DNA of 13,501 nt from Fimbriimonadia bacterium (GTDB taxonomy: Bacteria > Armatimonadota > Fimbriimonadia > Fimbriimonadales > Fimbriimonadaceae): contig JALGXY010000436.1 in the NCBI GenBank assembly GCA_029824495.1, forward strand, positions 1 through 13,501. Reading direction: 5' to 3'. The translations under genes were made by a program, and so were the position numbers. The notes beneath the pieces were generated by a model. It was given only the letters and a program-made list of their open reading frames with translations, had not been told where the DNA came from and did not search any database. Positions 1-6,762 of the stretch are shown piece after piece (position 1 is the stretch's first letter; each line of letters opens with the position of its first letter).

Positions 1-867
1 GAGGAACGTCACCATGGTGATGCCGCCGCCAGCCAGCCCCCACTCCTCTCCGATAGCTGAGAAGACGAAGTCATTCTGCTGTTCGGGAACTCGCCCGGAT
101 TGAGTCCACTCTCCGCGCTGGTAGCCCGAACCAGAAGAGCCGCCCAGGGCCAGGGCGATTGTCGCCTGCTGAGCCTGATAGCCGCTGCCCTGTGGGTCCG
201 GGCTGACTAGGCCGGAAATGCGGTTCTTGGCGTAGTTGAACTGCGGAAATGGAGCGAAGTAAGCGCCGACCAAGACTGCCACGATAGCGACGATTGATCC
301 TGCGAGCTTTTTCCACGGGACTCCGGCAATTGTTGAGGTGACGAACCAGATGGCAAATATCGAGAGGGTCGCTCCGATGTGTGGCTGAAGCAGGAGCAGA
401 CCCATCACAGGCAGCACAGGTAGAATCGACATCCAGAAGGTGCTCGGCTGATCGATGCTTCTTTGCCGTTGACTGAAAAAGTGAGCCAGCGTAAAGGCGA
501 TCGCCAGCTTTGAAAGCTCAGAGGGCTGGAACGAGATGACGCCAAGATCGACCCATCGCTGGGCGCCTCCGCCAGATTTTCCTACGACCAGCACGGCTGC
601 CAGCATCAGGATATTGATGCCGTAGATGGCTGCTGCAAACGGTCTGATTCGATCAAAGTTGAGGCGGCTGCAGATCAAGAAGACGAACAGTCCGATTCCA
701 GCCGCAAAGATCTGCTTCTTGAAGAAAGATTCGCCGGTGGCTGCAGAGATGCTGAAGAGAGCCCCCAGCCCGATCATCATGAGAAGAACTGCTGTGCCGA
801 CTGTCGGCCAATCGATCGGCCACGCGCGGCGGCCGGATCTCATGCCGAAGTCGTAGGAGCGTGTCAT
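1..867 (-). CDS. rodA: SEDS-family peptidoglycan glycosyltransferase, RodA/FtsW type (partial)
   Basis: Open at the left window edge: 289 codons from ATG at 867 without a stop. SEDS proteins polymerise peptidoglycan glycan strands from lipid II in the cytoplasmic membrane, with a class B PBP partner. Visible family marks are: several hydrophobic spans from about residue 24 onward; GAQRWVDLG (101-109) followed by FQPSELSKLA (113-122); QPHIGA (161-166), the counterpart of QPDLGT; VSPDPQGSGYQ with a glycine-rich GGSSGSGY (221-249); and PEQQNDFVF then GEEWGLAGG (261-281). Asp266 sits where the catalytic Asp of RodA lies. The PEQQNDF spelling resembles the RodA motif PE-x-x-TDF more than FtsW, so the symbol is a best guess. 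Its ATG overlaps the preceding stop as ATGA, so it is the last visible gene of the six-gene operon. An in-frame alternative ATG lies at 843. Only a weak ribosome site is visible, so translation is probably coupled. Family very sure, RodA versus FtsW moderate. Confidence 0.93.
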   Translation of the reverse strand, partial: MTRSYDFGMRSGRRAWPIDWPTVGTAVLLMMIGLGALFSISAATGESFFKKQIFAAGIGLFVFLICSRLNFDRIRPFAAAIYGINILMLAAVLVVGKSGGGAQRWVDLGVISFQPSELSKLAIAFTLAHFFSQRQRSIDQPSTFWMSILPVLPVMGLLLLQPHIGATLSIFAIWFVTSTIAGVPWKKLAGSIVAIVAVLVGAYFAPFPQFNYAKNRISGLVSPDPQGSGYQAQQATIALALGGSSGSGYQRGEWTQSGRVPEQQNDFVFSAIGEEWGLAGGGITMVTFL

Positions 868-1535
868 GGACTCGGCTGCTCGTCAGCAGGATCTTCAGAT
901 TGTGGCTTGCGCGTCATGTATGCGCCGGTCGCCAGCTTGATCTCTCGCTGAATCACGCCTTTTTGGGGCTGAATCCAGAAAATTATCTCACGCTTTGCCG
1001 TGTTGTCCGGCGCCTCTTCAAACGACAGAGTGACGGTCGCCATCATTGTATTGTGGCTGCCCTCTTTGAGGTTTGGATTGTCTGGGCGGAGTACGACAGT
1101 TGCTGAGGCTTCCATCGGAATGGTGCCGATCTTCATCTGGCCAGCCCAGGTCCAGTTGTCACTCTCCCGTTGGGGATATCTCAGAAGAGGGATCGGTGGA
1201 TCGTAGATTTCGCCGCTGCTTCCGATAAAAGCGAACTGAGCGTCCGTATCCTCATAGATCTCTCTCTCAAATTCGCTTTCAAAAAGCTGAAGGTGCAGGG
1301 TGAACTGATCGTCTACAGTTTCGCTGGTCAGCACGACCGGATAGGGCTCGCCTTCCAAAACGACAACGCCGTTCTCGTAAGGAAGCGTGGCTGGCAGAAC
1401 CTGGTCGCGCTTGTAAATCTCGCCAGAACCTGCCTGGCCCGCTTTGCCGGTACAGCCGGATTGAAGGGCGAAAAGACTGGCTGCTGCCGGAAGGATGACT
1501 GCTGCAGCAAACAGAGGCGCGGATTTCCGACTCAT
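864..1535 (-). CDS. putative lipoprotein, beta-rich (tandem paralog 4)
   Basis: 223 residues of unknown function. The N-terminus is a lipoprotein signal: Lys4, a hydrophobic stretch 8-25, then the lipobox LQSGC with Cys28, so it should be lipidated and anchored to a membrane. The mature part is alternating polar/hydrophobic and beta-rich. It carries the pattern shared with the three genes upstream: GEIY (108-111), then PLLRYP (116-121), WTW (128-130), and near the end FWIQPQKGVI (186-195). That pattern suggests descent from a common ancestor, though overall identity looks low. A good ribosome site (GAGGAG, 1549-1544, 8 bases from ATG 1535) supports this start. Start overlaps the upstream stop (ATGA) and its own stop overlaps the SEDS gene start (ATGA), so it is translationally coupled on both sides. 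The adjacent SEDS gene suggests a role at the cell wall, which is inference only. Confidence 0.8.
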   Translation of the reverse strand: MSRKSAPLFAAAVILPAAASLFALQSGCTGKAGQAGSGEIYKRDQVLPATLPYENGVVVLEGEPYPVVLTSETVDDQFTLHLQLFESEFEREIYEDTDAQFAFIGSSGEIYDPPIPLLRYPQRESDNWTWAGQMKIGTIPMEASATVVLRPDNPNLKEGSHNTMMATVTLSFEEAPDNTAKREIIFWIQPQKGVIQREIKLATGAYMTRKPQSEDPADEQPSP

Positions 1536-2119
1536 AACTGCGGCTCCTCGATCGACTTCAATTCCCAGGTGGTCCTACTCAACTTATCTCCTGCGCTTAC
1601 CTCTCTGAGATAAGTGCAGAGTCCGATCCCTTCGGAATACGTCCAGACCTCTTTCGTCGCCAGTCCTTTGTTGTCCTTGGGAGTGTAATTCATCGTTACA
1701 ACAAGCGCTTTTGTCTCTTTTTTGCCGAGGCAGCTATGTTCGATAATGTACTCGGAACTCAGCCGATATTCGCCCAGCGAGTCTTTGGGAGTCCAGCGCC
1801 AATCGGTCTTCTCAAGAAAGACCGATCTGGCCAGCAAGCGAGGCTCTTTCAAAAGTTTTTTGTCTTCATCAGCCACGTGCCAAAGCTGGTCTTCTTCATC
1901 TATCTGGTAGTACGAGATAATCGGCTTGTTTGTGCCGATCTTCGTCGACACATTCAGCACGGGCATCTCGTCGATAAATGACGATTCAACAATCCTGACG
2001 ACCTTGCGCGGCAGGCCAGGACCTGTCTGATCGTAACTGAAGACGCGGCCTGGCTTAAGACCAAAGAAGGCAGAGCCGGGCCCACAGAGCATCGCTGCTG
2101 CCAAGAGCCCGGCCGACAT
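1532..2119 (-). CDS. putative exported beta-rich protein (tandem paralog 3)
   Basis: 195 residues, function unknown. The N-terminus is hydrophobic (about residues 4-19, with LLAAAMLCG) and reads like a signal peptide, but it has no basic residue and the lone Cys12 is not in a good lipobox, so export is likely but lipidation is doubtful. After it comes LKPGRVFSYD (21-30), an opening common in DUF3108-like envelope proteins. YYQIDEEDQLW (70-80), EPRLL (92-96), DWRW (106-109) and VWTYSEGIGL (158-167) match the four-gene shared pattern. The ATG at 2119 directly follows, in the same frame, the TAA stop of the upstream gene. A strong GGAGG (2132-2128, 8 bases before the ATG) inside that gene's end supports a genuine restart. 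Its stop overlaps the next start as ATGA. Confidence 0.75.
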   Translation of the reverse strand: MSAGLLAAAMLCGPGSAFFGLKPGRVFSYDQTGPGLPRKVVRIVESSFIDEMPVLNVSTKIGTNKPIISYYQIDEEDQLWHVADEDKKLLKEPRLLARSVFLEKTDWRWTPKDSLGEYRLSSEYIIEHSCLGKKETKALVVTMNYTPKDNKGLATKEVWTYSEGIGLCTYLREVSAGDKLSRTTWELKSIEEPQL

Positions 2120-2869
2120 TTATTCGCCTCCAGATTCTTCGAGGATGAGATCCATCGTCGTGGTGATCGTCTCGCCGTCCTTTTCATCGGCTGTCATGTT
2201 GAGTTTGACCATGCCGTGGTCGAGTACATACCAGAGGTCAGCGGACACGACTTTCTCTGTCACATTTGTGCCGGCCGTTATCTCAAAATTCCCGACAGAG
2301 CTGACTCTCATCGCTTCGACTTCGCCTAGTGCACAAGTGATTGTTTCGAGAGCCTCGAACTTAGAGACCACGTTCTTGCAGTTGATCTCCTGGCCTTTGA
2401 TCGTCACGTTGAACGACCCTTCCCACGACTCGCCGACTTTTGGTTCGGCAGGGAAGAGGAGCATCGGCTCTTCGAGCTCATTGTTCATCATCTCAATCAG
2501 GTAGATCCCGTCTGTTCGAACCTCGTGGGTTTCACTGCCTAGATTGGCCAGCCCGCCTGCTCTTGTGATGCTGAATATGGCAACGTCATCTTGTGCTGAA
2601 GTGATGCTCGCTATCTCAGACCCGACTTCAGGAGTGCCGCCAATCAGGTTCACGACATCGTACAGTCGCTCAACTCCGTTCAGGCCGGCGTAGCGCAGAC
2701 CCATGTGATTGAGCTTGTCAGGGAGTTCTACAGCCTGATCGTCGCTGCTGTCTCCCCCTTTGGTTACAGGTGTCGTTTCGTTCCCTTTGTTTCCGTTATC
2801 TTCTGCTTTGGGAGTGCATCCAAACGCTGCAGCCAAAGCCAGAATCGCAATCCATCCATTCAATTTCAT
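2120..2869 (-). CDS. putative lipoprotein, beta-rich (tandem paralog 2)
   Basis: 249 residues, function unknown. The signal sequence has Lys2, a hydrophobic core at 5-16 and a lipobox-like AAAFGC with Cys18, followed by a polar, low-complexity linker (about 20-48, rich in Asn, Gly, Asp, Thr) typical of lipoproteins that reach away from a membrane. The folded part carries TDGIYLIE (119-126), EEPMLLFP (133-140), VGESWEG (145-151) and LWYVLDHGMVKL (212-223), the same pattern as its neighbours. The LLFP-x(4)-VGESW and W-x(5)-G-M-V segments resemble DUF3108-type beta-barrel-like domains, an inference from motif spacing. ATG 2869 overlaps the upstream TGA by one base (TGATG), with AGAGGA (2884-2879) 9 bases upstream. 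It ends in TAA immediately before the next ATG. Confidence 0.8.
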   Translation of the reverse strand: MKLNGWIAILALAAAFGCTPKAEDNGNKGNETTPVTKGGDSSDDQAVELPDKLNHMGLRYAGLNGVERLYDVVNLIGGTPEVGSEIASITSAQDDVAIFSITRAGGLANLGSETHEVRTDGIYLIEMMNNELEEPMLLFPAEPKVGESWEGSFNVTIKGQEINCKNVVSKFEALETITCALGEVEAMRVSSVGNFEITAGTNVTEKVVSADLWYVLDHGMVKLNMTADEKDGETITTTMDLILEESGGE

Positions 2870-3570
2870 CAGTTGTTGTCCTCTGCTTTCTTAAACTCTT
2901 TCAATCTCATCGTAAAGCTGGTCTCTGAGCCGTTGACCGTCATAGACTGCGTCATTCTTACCAATCCGACGTTCTCCTTCCAAAAGGATGTCGTTGTCGC
3001 CTGGCCAGAGAAGCTGTCTTCTCGGGTCCAAGTAAACCTCGCTTCAACGCCCCAGGTCATCATTCGGTCCCTTTCTGTATCGACTTCGATCTGTCCAAGG
3101 TGCCGGGTTTTCATTTTGAATGGACCCATCGTTCCGTCTGGCCTCGGGCCTGCTCCTGCGTATTCGGCTATCTCAGCCGCCTCGTCGAGAGGGAAGGGCA
3201 CCAGAGGTTGGGGAGGCGCGAATTCCACTCCCCCGCTTGACGTCTGAAAGATGCCATCTTCTGTCGTCTGCCATCCCAGCAACTCGCTCGCTCCACCTGT
3301 GTAGGCGACCATGATGCTGCCGGTTTCTCCGTCCCCTTCGACGACCGTAAACGTGACTTCGACGTCGGTCTTCTGGCTGCCCTCGATCTGCTCCGCTGTG
3401 TAGAGCCACCGGTTTCCTTGATGGATCGGCATTACGGCTGCGCTGGATGGCCTGGATTCAGGCTCGTGGTTCAAGGGGCCTTCAACTGTTATCGAGTCGT
3501 CTTTTGAGCAGCCTGATGCAAGGCCTGCTGCCAACAGCATGATGCCGACTGGAAATCGCATTCTCTTCAT
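2869..3570 (-). CDS. putative lipoprotein, beta-rich (tandem paralog 1)
   Basis: 233 residues, function unknown. A textbook lipoprotein signal: basic MKRMR, a hydrophobic core and the lipobox LASGC with Cys21, followed by SKDD. The Asp at mature positions +3/+4 is not the +2 inner-membrane retention residue, so the outer membrane is possible if there is one. The mature part begins with MPIHQGNRWLYTAE (47-60), close to the opening of many extracytoplasmic beta-rich proteins. It then carries TEDGIFQ (103-109), PQPLVPFP (120-127), and SFWKENVGLVRM (195-206), matching the pattern of the three following genes. ATG 3570 overlaps the upstream stop as ATGA. No clear ribosome site is seen; a second in-frame ATG lies at 3561. 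Confidence 0.8.
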   Translation of the reverse strand: MKRMRFPVGIMLLAAGLASGCSKDDSITVEGPLNHEPESRPSSAAVMPIHQGNRWLYTAEQIEGSQKTDVEVTFTVVEGDGETGSIMVAYTGGASELLGWQTTEDGIFQTSSGGVEFAPPQPLVPFPLDEAAEIAEYAGAGPRPDGTMGPFKMKTRHLGQIEVDTERDRMMTWGVEARFTWTREDSFSGQATTTSFWKENVGLVRMTQSMTVNGSETSFTMRLKEFKKAEDNN

Positions 3571-4715
3571 TTTCCGACGTACCGATTGATGGATTCTACG
3601 GAATCTGCCGCCACGGTTCCATCCTGCATTTGGGTGATGGTGAATGACCGTTCGGCAAGCTCAGATGTGAAGACCGGCGCCTGAATGGCGACCCCGTTTA
3701 CGATCAGCATGACCTGGAACCACTCGCTCGACTTTTTGCCGAGTGCTCGATCGACGTAATTCTGTTTCAGCCTCTCTCGGCTGTACTTCCAGAGCCTCAT
3801 TCTGCCCTCTTCTGTCAGCGTGATCTTGATCTCCCAGACTTTGTTGCGTCCAGCGACCCGCTCTTTCAGCTCAGCCGACTCAATGTGAGTCGAGTTGATG
3901 ATCACGTTGGCGCTGTCGAGAATCCTCTGTGGGCTCGCCGCGAGGCTCTGGTAGCCCCGGCTGTCCACGAAGCGCCCGAGACTGGCGCGCACATCTTCTC
4001 TTCGATTGGGCTCCTCGATCAGCGGCAGAGTGACCGCAAGATACTGACCTGTTATGAAGGCGACGGAGGGGTCGAGTGTATCTTCAAGCTTCGCCTGCAT
4101 CTGTTTGGCGAGCTCGCTTTCAAAGTGCCTTCGCACGGGGCCATAGAGGGTCTTTCTCTCGCCGGCAATGTTGACTTCCACCGGAACTTTCGAGGTGATG
4201 GCGATGCCGGAGTAGATGGCGTCAAGGTTGATTTCTCCCAATGGTCGCCCGTCGAGTCGGACGTGAATCTGCTCTTCAAGCTTGATGGCAAAATCATCGT
4301 CCTCGCCGCTCAAGGCAAGCCTTAGCTCCTCTTCGGTCCAGTAGTACTCTTCGCGAGGCAGCTCCGACGGATCGATCTTGTTCATCTTCTCTATCAAGAT
4401 GCCGAGTGCTTCTTCGTCACCTTCGAAAGTCCGCATCAGCTCTCGGATCGGGATTCTGCGAAGATTGCTGCCTGACCGGTCTTCTCCGAGGCCTCCTCCA
4501 CCCTCGACTTCAGAGAGTTGGGCGATCTTATTGGCGACGATGACCCGGAACCCTTTTCCTGGATCAATAGCGATCAGGTTTACCTGGTCTGGCTTGATCG
4601 GAGTGAGCTCGAAATCTTTGAGCTTCTGCTCCGAATAGAGCGTCCACGCCGCCACTACAGCTGCGATGCTCGCCACACCGACGGCGGCCGCTTTCCAAGA
4701 GGATCGGATCTTCAT
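3567..4715 (-). CDS. membrane-anchored protein with SecD-P1-head-like C-terminal domain
   Basis: 382 residues, first gene of the six-gene operon. One N-terminal hydrophobic segment (about 8-26, after basic residues) anchors a large extracytoplasmic part; no other membrane span is seen. A charged acidic region follows (about 95-150). The C-terminal third (about 265-380) resembles the periplasmic P1 head of SecD: STHIESAELKE takes the place of the ITG-x-x-I-x-x-A opening, then WEIKITLTEEGRMRLWKYS (the beta strand and 'EG' helix of SecD), then VMLIVNGVAIQAPVFTSEL (SecD has 'iVLDG-x-v-x-saPvi'), and FTITQMQDG at the site of 'I-x-G-x-f'. SecD itself has six membrane spans after this domain; they are absent here, so it is not a SecD translocase subunit. 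It may assist export or folding of the lipoproteins encoded after it, which is inference. Its start faces the divergent MoxR gene across 104 bases. Confidence 0.72.
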   Translation of the reverse strand: MKIRSSWKAAAVGVASIAAVVAAWTLYSEQKLKDFELTPIKPDQVNLIAIDPGKGFRVIVANKIAQLSEVEGGGGLGEDRSGSNLRRIPIRELMRTFEGDEEALGILIEKMNKIDPSELPREEYYWTEEELRLALSGEDDDFAIKLEEQIHVRLDGRPLGEINLDAIYSGIAITSKVPVEVNIAGERKTLYGPVRRHFESELAKQMQAKLEDTLDPSVAFITGQYLAVTLPLIEEPNRREDVRASLGRFVDSRGYQSLAASPQRILDSANVIINSTHIESAELKERVAGRNKVWEIKITLTEEGRMRLWKYSRERLKQNYVDRALGKKSSEWFQVMLIVNGVAIQAPVFTSELAERSFTITQMQDGTVAADSVESINRYVGK

Positions 4716-4753
4716 AGTCTGGGTTTGTGCGGCGAGCCGCTGACCGGTTCAAC

Positions 4754-4759
4754 ATTCTA
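4754..4759 (-). promoter_or_regulatory. candidate -10 box for the six-gene envelope operon
   Basis: On the minus strand TAGAAT lies 38 bases before the ATG at 4715, close to the TATAAT consensus. No convincing -35 hexamer is seen at 16-18 bases. It is the best promoter-like hexamer on that strand of the 104-base divergent gap 4716-4819, but such a match is not rare by chance. Confidence 0.3.
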
Positions 4760-4807
4760 CCGCTGGACAAGAGTTCCTCCCTGTGGCCTCCGGCAGATCG
4801 ACGCGGG

Positions 4808-4813
4808 TAGCAT
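4808..4813 (+). promoter_or_regulatory. candidate -10 box giving a leaderless moxR-like transcript
   Basis: TAGCAT ends six bases before the A of the MoxR start codon at 4820, so transcription would begin at or next to the ATG. No ribosome-binding site precedes that ATG, and an in-frame TAG (4808-4810) rules out an earlier start. On the other strand TATGCT overlaps the same bases. Weak evidence because TANNNT is common by chance. Confidence 0.3.
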
Positions 4814-4819
4814 AACCGA

Positions 4820-5767
4820 ATGCTGGGGGCAGAAGCTTCTGACCGGATTCGGGAGCAGGTAGGCAAGGCGATTGTTGGCCAAGGAAGGGTGATTGATCAC
4901 GTTCTGGCCGCCGTTCTTGCAGATGGACACGTTCTTTTGGAGAGTCCTCCTGGACTCGCAAAGACACTCTTGGTTCGCGCTCTCTCGCGGGCTCTAAACC
5001 TCGACTTTGGACGAGTTCAGTTTACGCCTGACCTGATGCCGAGCGATCTGGTGGGCACCAACGTCTTTGACCCTCGAACTGCCGAATTCACCCTTAAGAG
5101 AGGCCCCATCTTTACCGCCGTGCTGTTGGCGGATGAGATCAACAGGACCCCTCCAAAGACACAATCTGCACTGTTGGAGGCGATGGAAGAGCGCAGGGTT
5201 ACAATCGACGGTGATCGCCTGGAGCTGCCTTACCCCTTCCTGGTCTTTGCCACGCAGAACCCGATCGAGTTTGAAGGCACGTACCCTCTGCCAGAAGCTC
5301 AGCAGGATCGATTTATGCTCAAGCTGACAATCGACTACTCTGAGCCAAAAGACGAGATTGAGATCCTGAAGCGACATCATGCAGGGTTCCGTTCTCAGAG
5401 CCTTGAGGAGGCGGGGATTGTTCCGGTATTGACAACAGAGGAGCTGAAGGCTGCACGCCAGGAGACGAACAGCGTCAAGGTGGACGAGAAGATTCTCAAC
5501 TATGTCTATCAGATCATTTCAGCGACCAGAAGCAGCAATGACGTGCTGGTCGGTGCCTCACCTCGTGCAGGACTGGCTCTGATGTCTGCGTCTAAAGCGA
5601 TCGCCGCGATACGAGGACGAGACTTTGTGATTCCTGATGACGTGAAAGAACTCGCGCTGCCCGTATTGAGGCACCGAGTGATTCTTCGACCGGAAGCCGA
5701 AATTGAAGGCCTAAGTATCGACCAGGTCTTGACTGCATTGGTCGATGCCCAAGACGTGCCGCGCTGA
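4820..5767 (+). CDS. MoxR-family AAA+ ATPase
   Basis: 315 residues, the usual length of the family. MoxR ATPases are cytoplasmic ring-forming chaperones that use ATP hydrolysis to mature or insert metal ions into partner proteins, often ones with von Willebrand A or DUF58 domains. The domains are complete: Walker A ESPPGLAKT (41-49, Lys48), the MoxR signature FTPDLMPSDLVGT (68-80), Walker B VLLADEINR (101-109), sensor 1 in ATQNPIE (Asn147), arginine finger EAQQDRF (Arg164), and sensor 2 ASPRAGLAL (Arg249) in the C-terminal lid. The start is the first ATG after an in-frame stop. The next gene overlaps its stop by one base (TGATG). No DUF58 or VWA gene follows, unlike the usual moxR locus; the nearest partners are a glycosyltransferase downstream and the divergent SEDS/lipoprotein operon. 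Confidence 0.95.
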   Translation: MLGAEASDRIREQVGKAIVGQGRVIDHVLAAVLADGHVLLESPPGLAKTLLVRALSRALNLDFGRVQFTPDLMPSDLVGTNVFDPRTAEFTLKRGPIFTAVLLADEINRTPPKTQSALLEAMEERRVTIDGDRLELPYPFLVFATQNPIEFEGTYPLPEAQQDRFMLKLTIDYSEPKDEIEILKRHHAGFRSQSLEEAGIVPVLTTEELKAARQETNSVKVDEKILNYVYQIISATRSSNDVLVGASPRAGLALMSASKAIAAIRGRDFVIPDDVKELALPVLRHRVILRPEAEIEGLSIDQVLTALVDAQDVPR

Positions 5768-6762
5768 TGAGGGTCCTTTTTGTCACTCGGCAGAAAATTG
5801 GAGGGCTGAATCGGTGGGCACATCTTGTCGCCGGATCGCTCGACAAGCTTGGAGTTGAGGTCGTTGTAGACGACGCTTCAAAGTGGATTCCTGATCAGAC
5901 TGGCTGGTCGATCGACAAGAAAGTGTCGAAGCAGGTAAAGAAGGCTGCACAGGGGTTCGACCTGGTTCATGCCTGGGGCATGCGATCGGCCTGGGCTGCC
6001 AGCGAAGCGTTTTATCTCAAGTTTCCGTGGGTCTACACGGCTTATGATATGCCGAAGACCACCCACCCTCAGCTTATCGACCGATTGAATGCTGGACGCA
6101 GGGGCATCTGTGCCAGTCGTTCCGTGAAAAAGGAGCTGTCGATGGCCGATGCCTTGACTCTGGAGGTGGTGACACCTTGTGCCGGTCCCGTACCAGAACC
6201 GATGGAGAAGGAAGAAGCGCGGCGGCTCCTCGACCTTCCTCCAGAATCTCCAATTTTTCTGGCCTGCGGACCACCCACCTTTGAGGCCGGAATCGACTCT
6301 GTACTTGAGCCGTTCGAAAAGGTCTCTCGGGTTCATCCTGATGCCAGATTGGTATTGGCCTTAACGCAGGACGCTCCAGATGACTGGGGTCTGGATGGAA
6401 GGGAGAATATACAGGTGATCGGGGTGCAGCCGACCCTTGCGCCCTGGATTACGGCCTGTGACGCGATGGTTGTACCGAGCCGCAAGGCGGGATTCAGCAT
6501 GGCTGCAGCCGAGGCGATGCTGCAGTCGAGGCCTGTGCTGATGCGTGACTACGAAGGTCTTTCTGAGATGGCCGTAAACGGCATGTCGGCTTACTACTAC
6601 GACTCTGATGACGAAATGGCGGAGAAGATGGGCGAGATCATCAGCACTCCGGATCACGCAGCCACAATCGCCTATGCGGGCTTTGTTCGTGCAGATGATC
6701 GCTTCGACATCGAAGAGAGCGCTCGCCGTCACCGAGACATCTACAGAGACGTTCTCGGCTGA
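5767..6762 (+). CDS. GT4-like (GT-B fold) glycosyltransferase with degenerate donor site
   Basis: 331 residues. GT4 enzymes transfer a sugar from a nucleotide donor, typically for envelope polysaccharides or glycolipids, in the cytoplasm or at its membrane face. The N-terminal Rossmann half has RVLFVTRQKIGGLNRW (2-17, a G-G-x-x-R loop), DLVHAW (65-70) and the linker PWVYTAYDMP (87-96). The C-terminal half has FLACGPPTFEAGIDSVLEPF (164-183), the strand LVLAL (195-199) and MVVPSRKAGFSMAAAEAM (234-251). Two features differ from active members: the usual R-x(n)-KG donor motif reads PPTFEAG with Ala174 for Lys, and the first Glu of E-x7-E is Ala241, only Glu249 remaining. It is translated by coupling to the MoxR gene (TGATG) without its own ribosome site. 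The acceptor cannot be told. It could be a weak or repurposed transferase. Confidence 0.85.
   Translation: MRVLFVTRQKIGGLNRWAHLVAGSLDKLGVEVVVDDASKWIPDQTGWSIDKKVSKQVKKAAQGFDLVHAWGMRSAWAASEAFYLKFPWVYTAYDMPKTTHPQLIDRLNAGRRGICASRSVKKELSMADALTLEVVTPCAGPVPEPMEKEEARRLLDLPPESPIFLACGPPTFEAGIDSVLEPFEKVSRVHPDARLVLALTQDAPDDWGLDGRENIQVIGVQPTLAPWITACDAMVVPSRKAGFSMAAAEAMLQSRPVLMRDYEGLSEMAVNGMSAYYYDSDDEMAEKMGEIISTPDHAATIAYAGFVRADDRFDIEESARRHRDIYRDVLG

Noticed and set aside
2705..3247. Plus-strand open frame of 180 codons.
   Set aside because: It is antisense to two lipoprotein genes whose signal peptides, overlaps and shared motifs are convincing; the frame itself shows no family features.
3173..3409. Minus-strand Arg/Gly-rich frame of 78 codons inside the first lipoprotein gene.
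   Set aside because: Out-of-frame shadow of a well-supported gene, with composition typical of such shadows.
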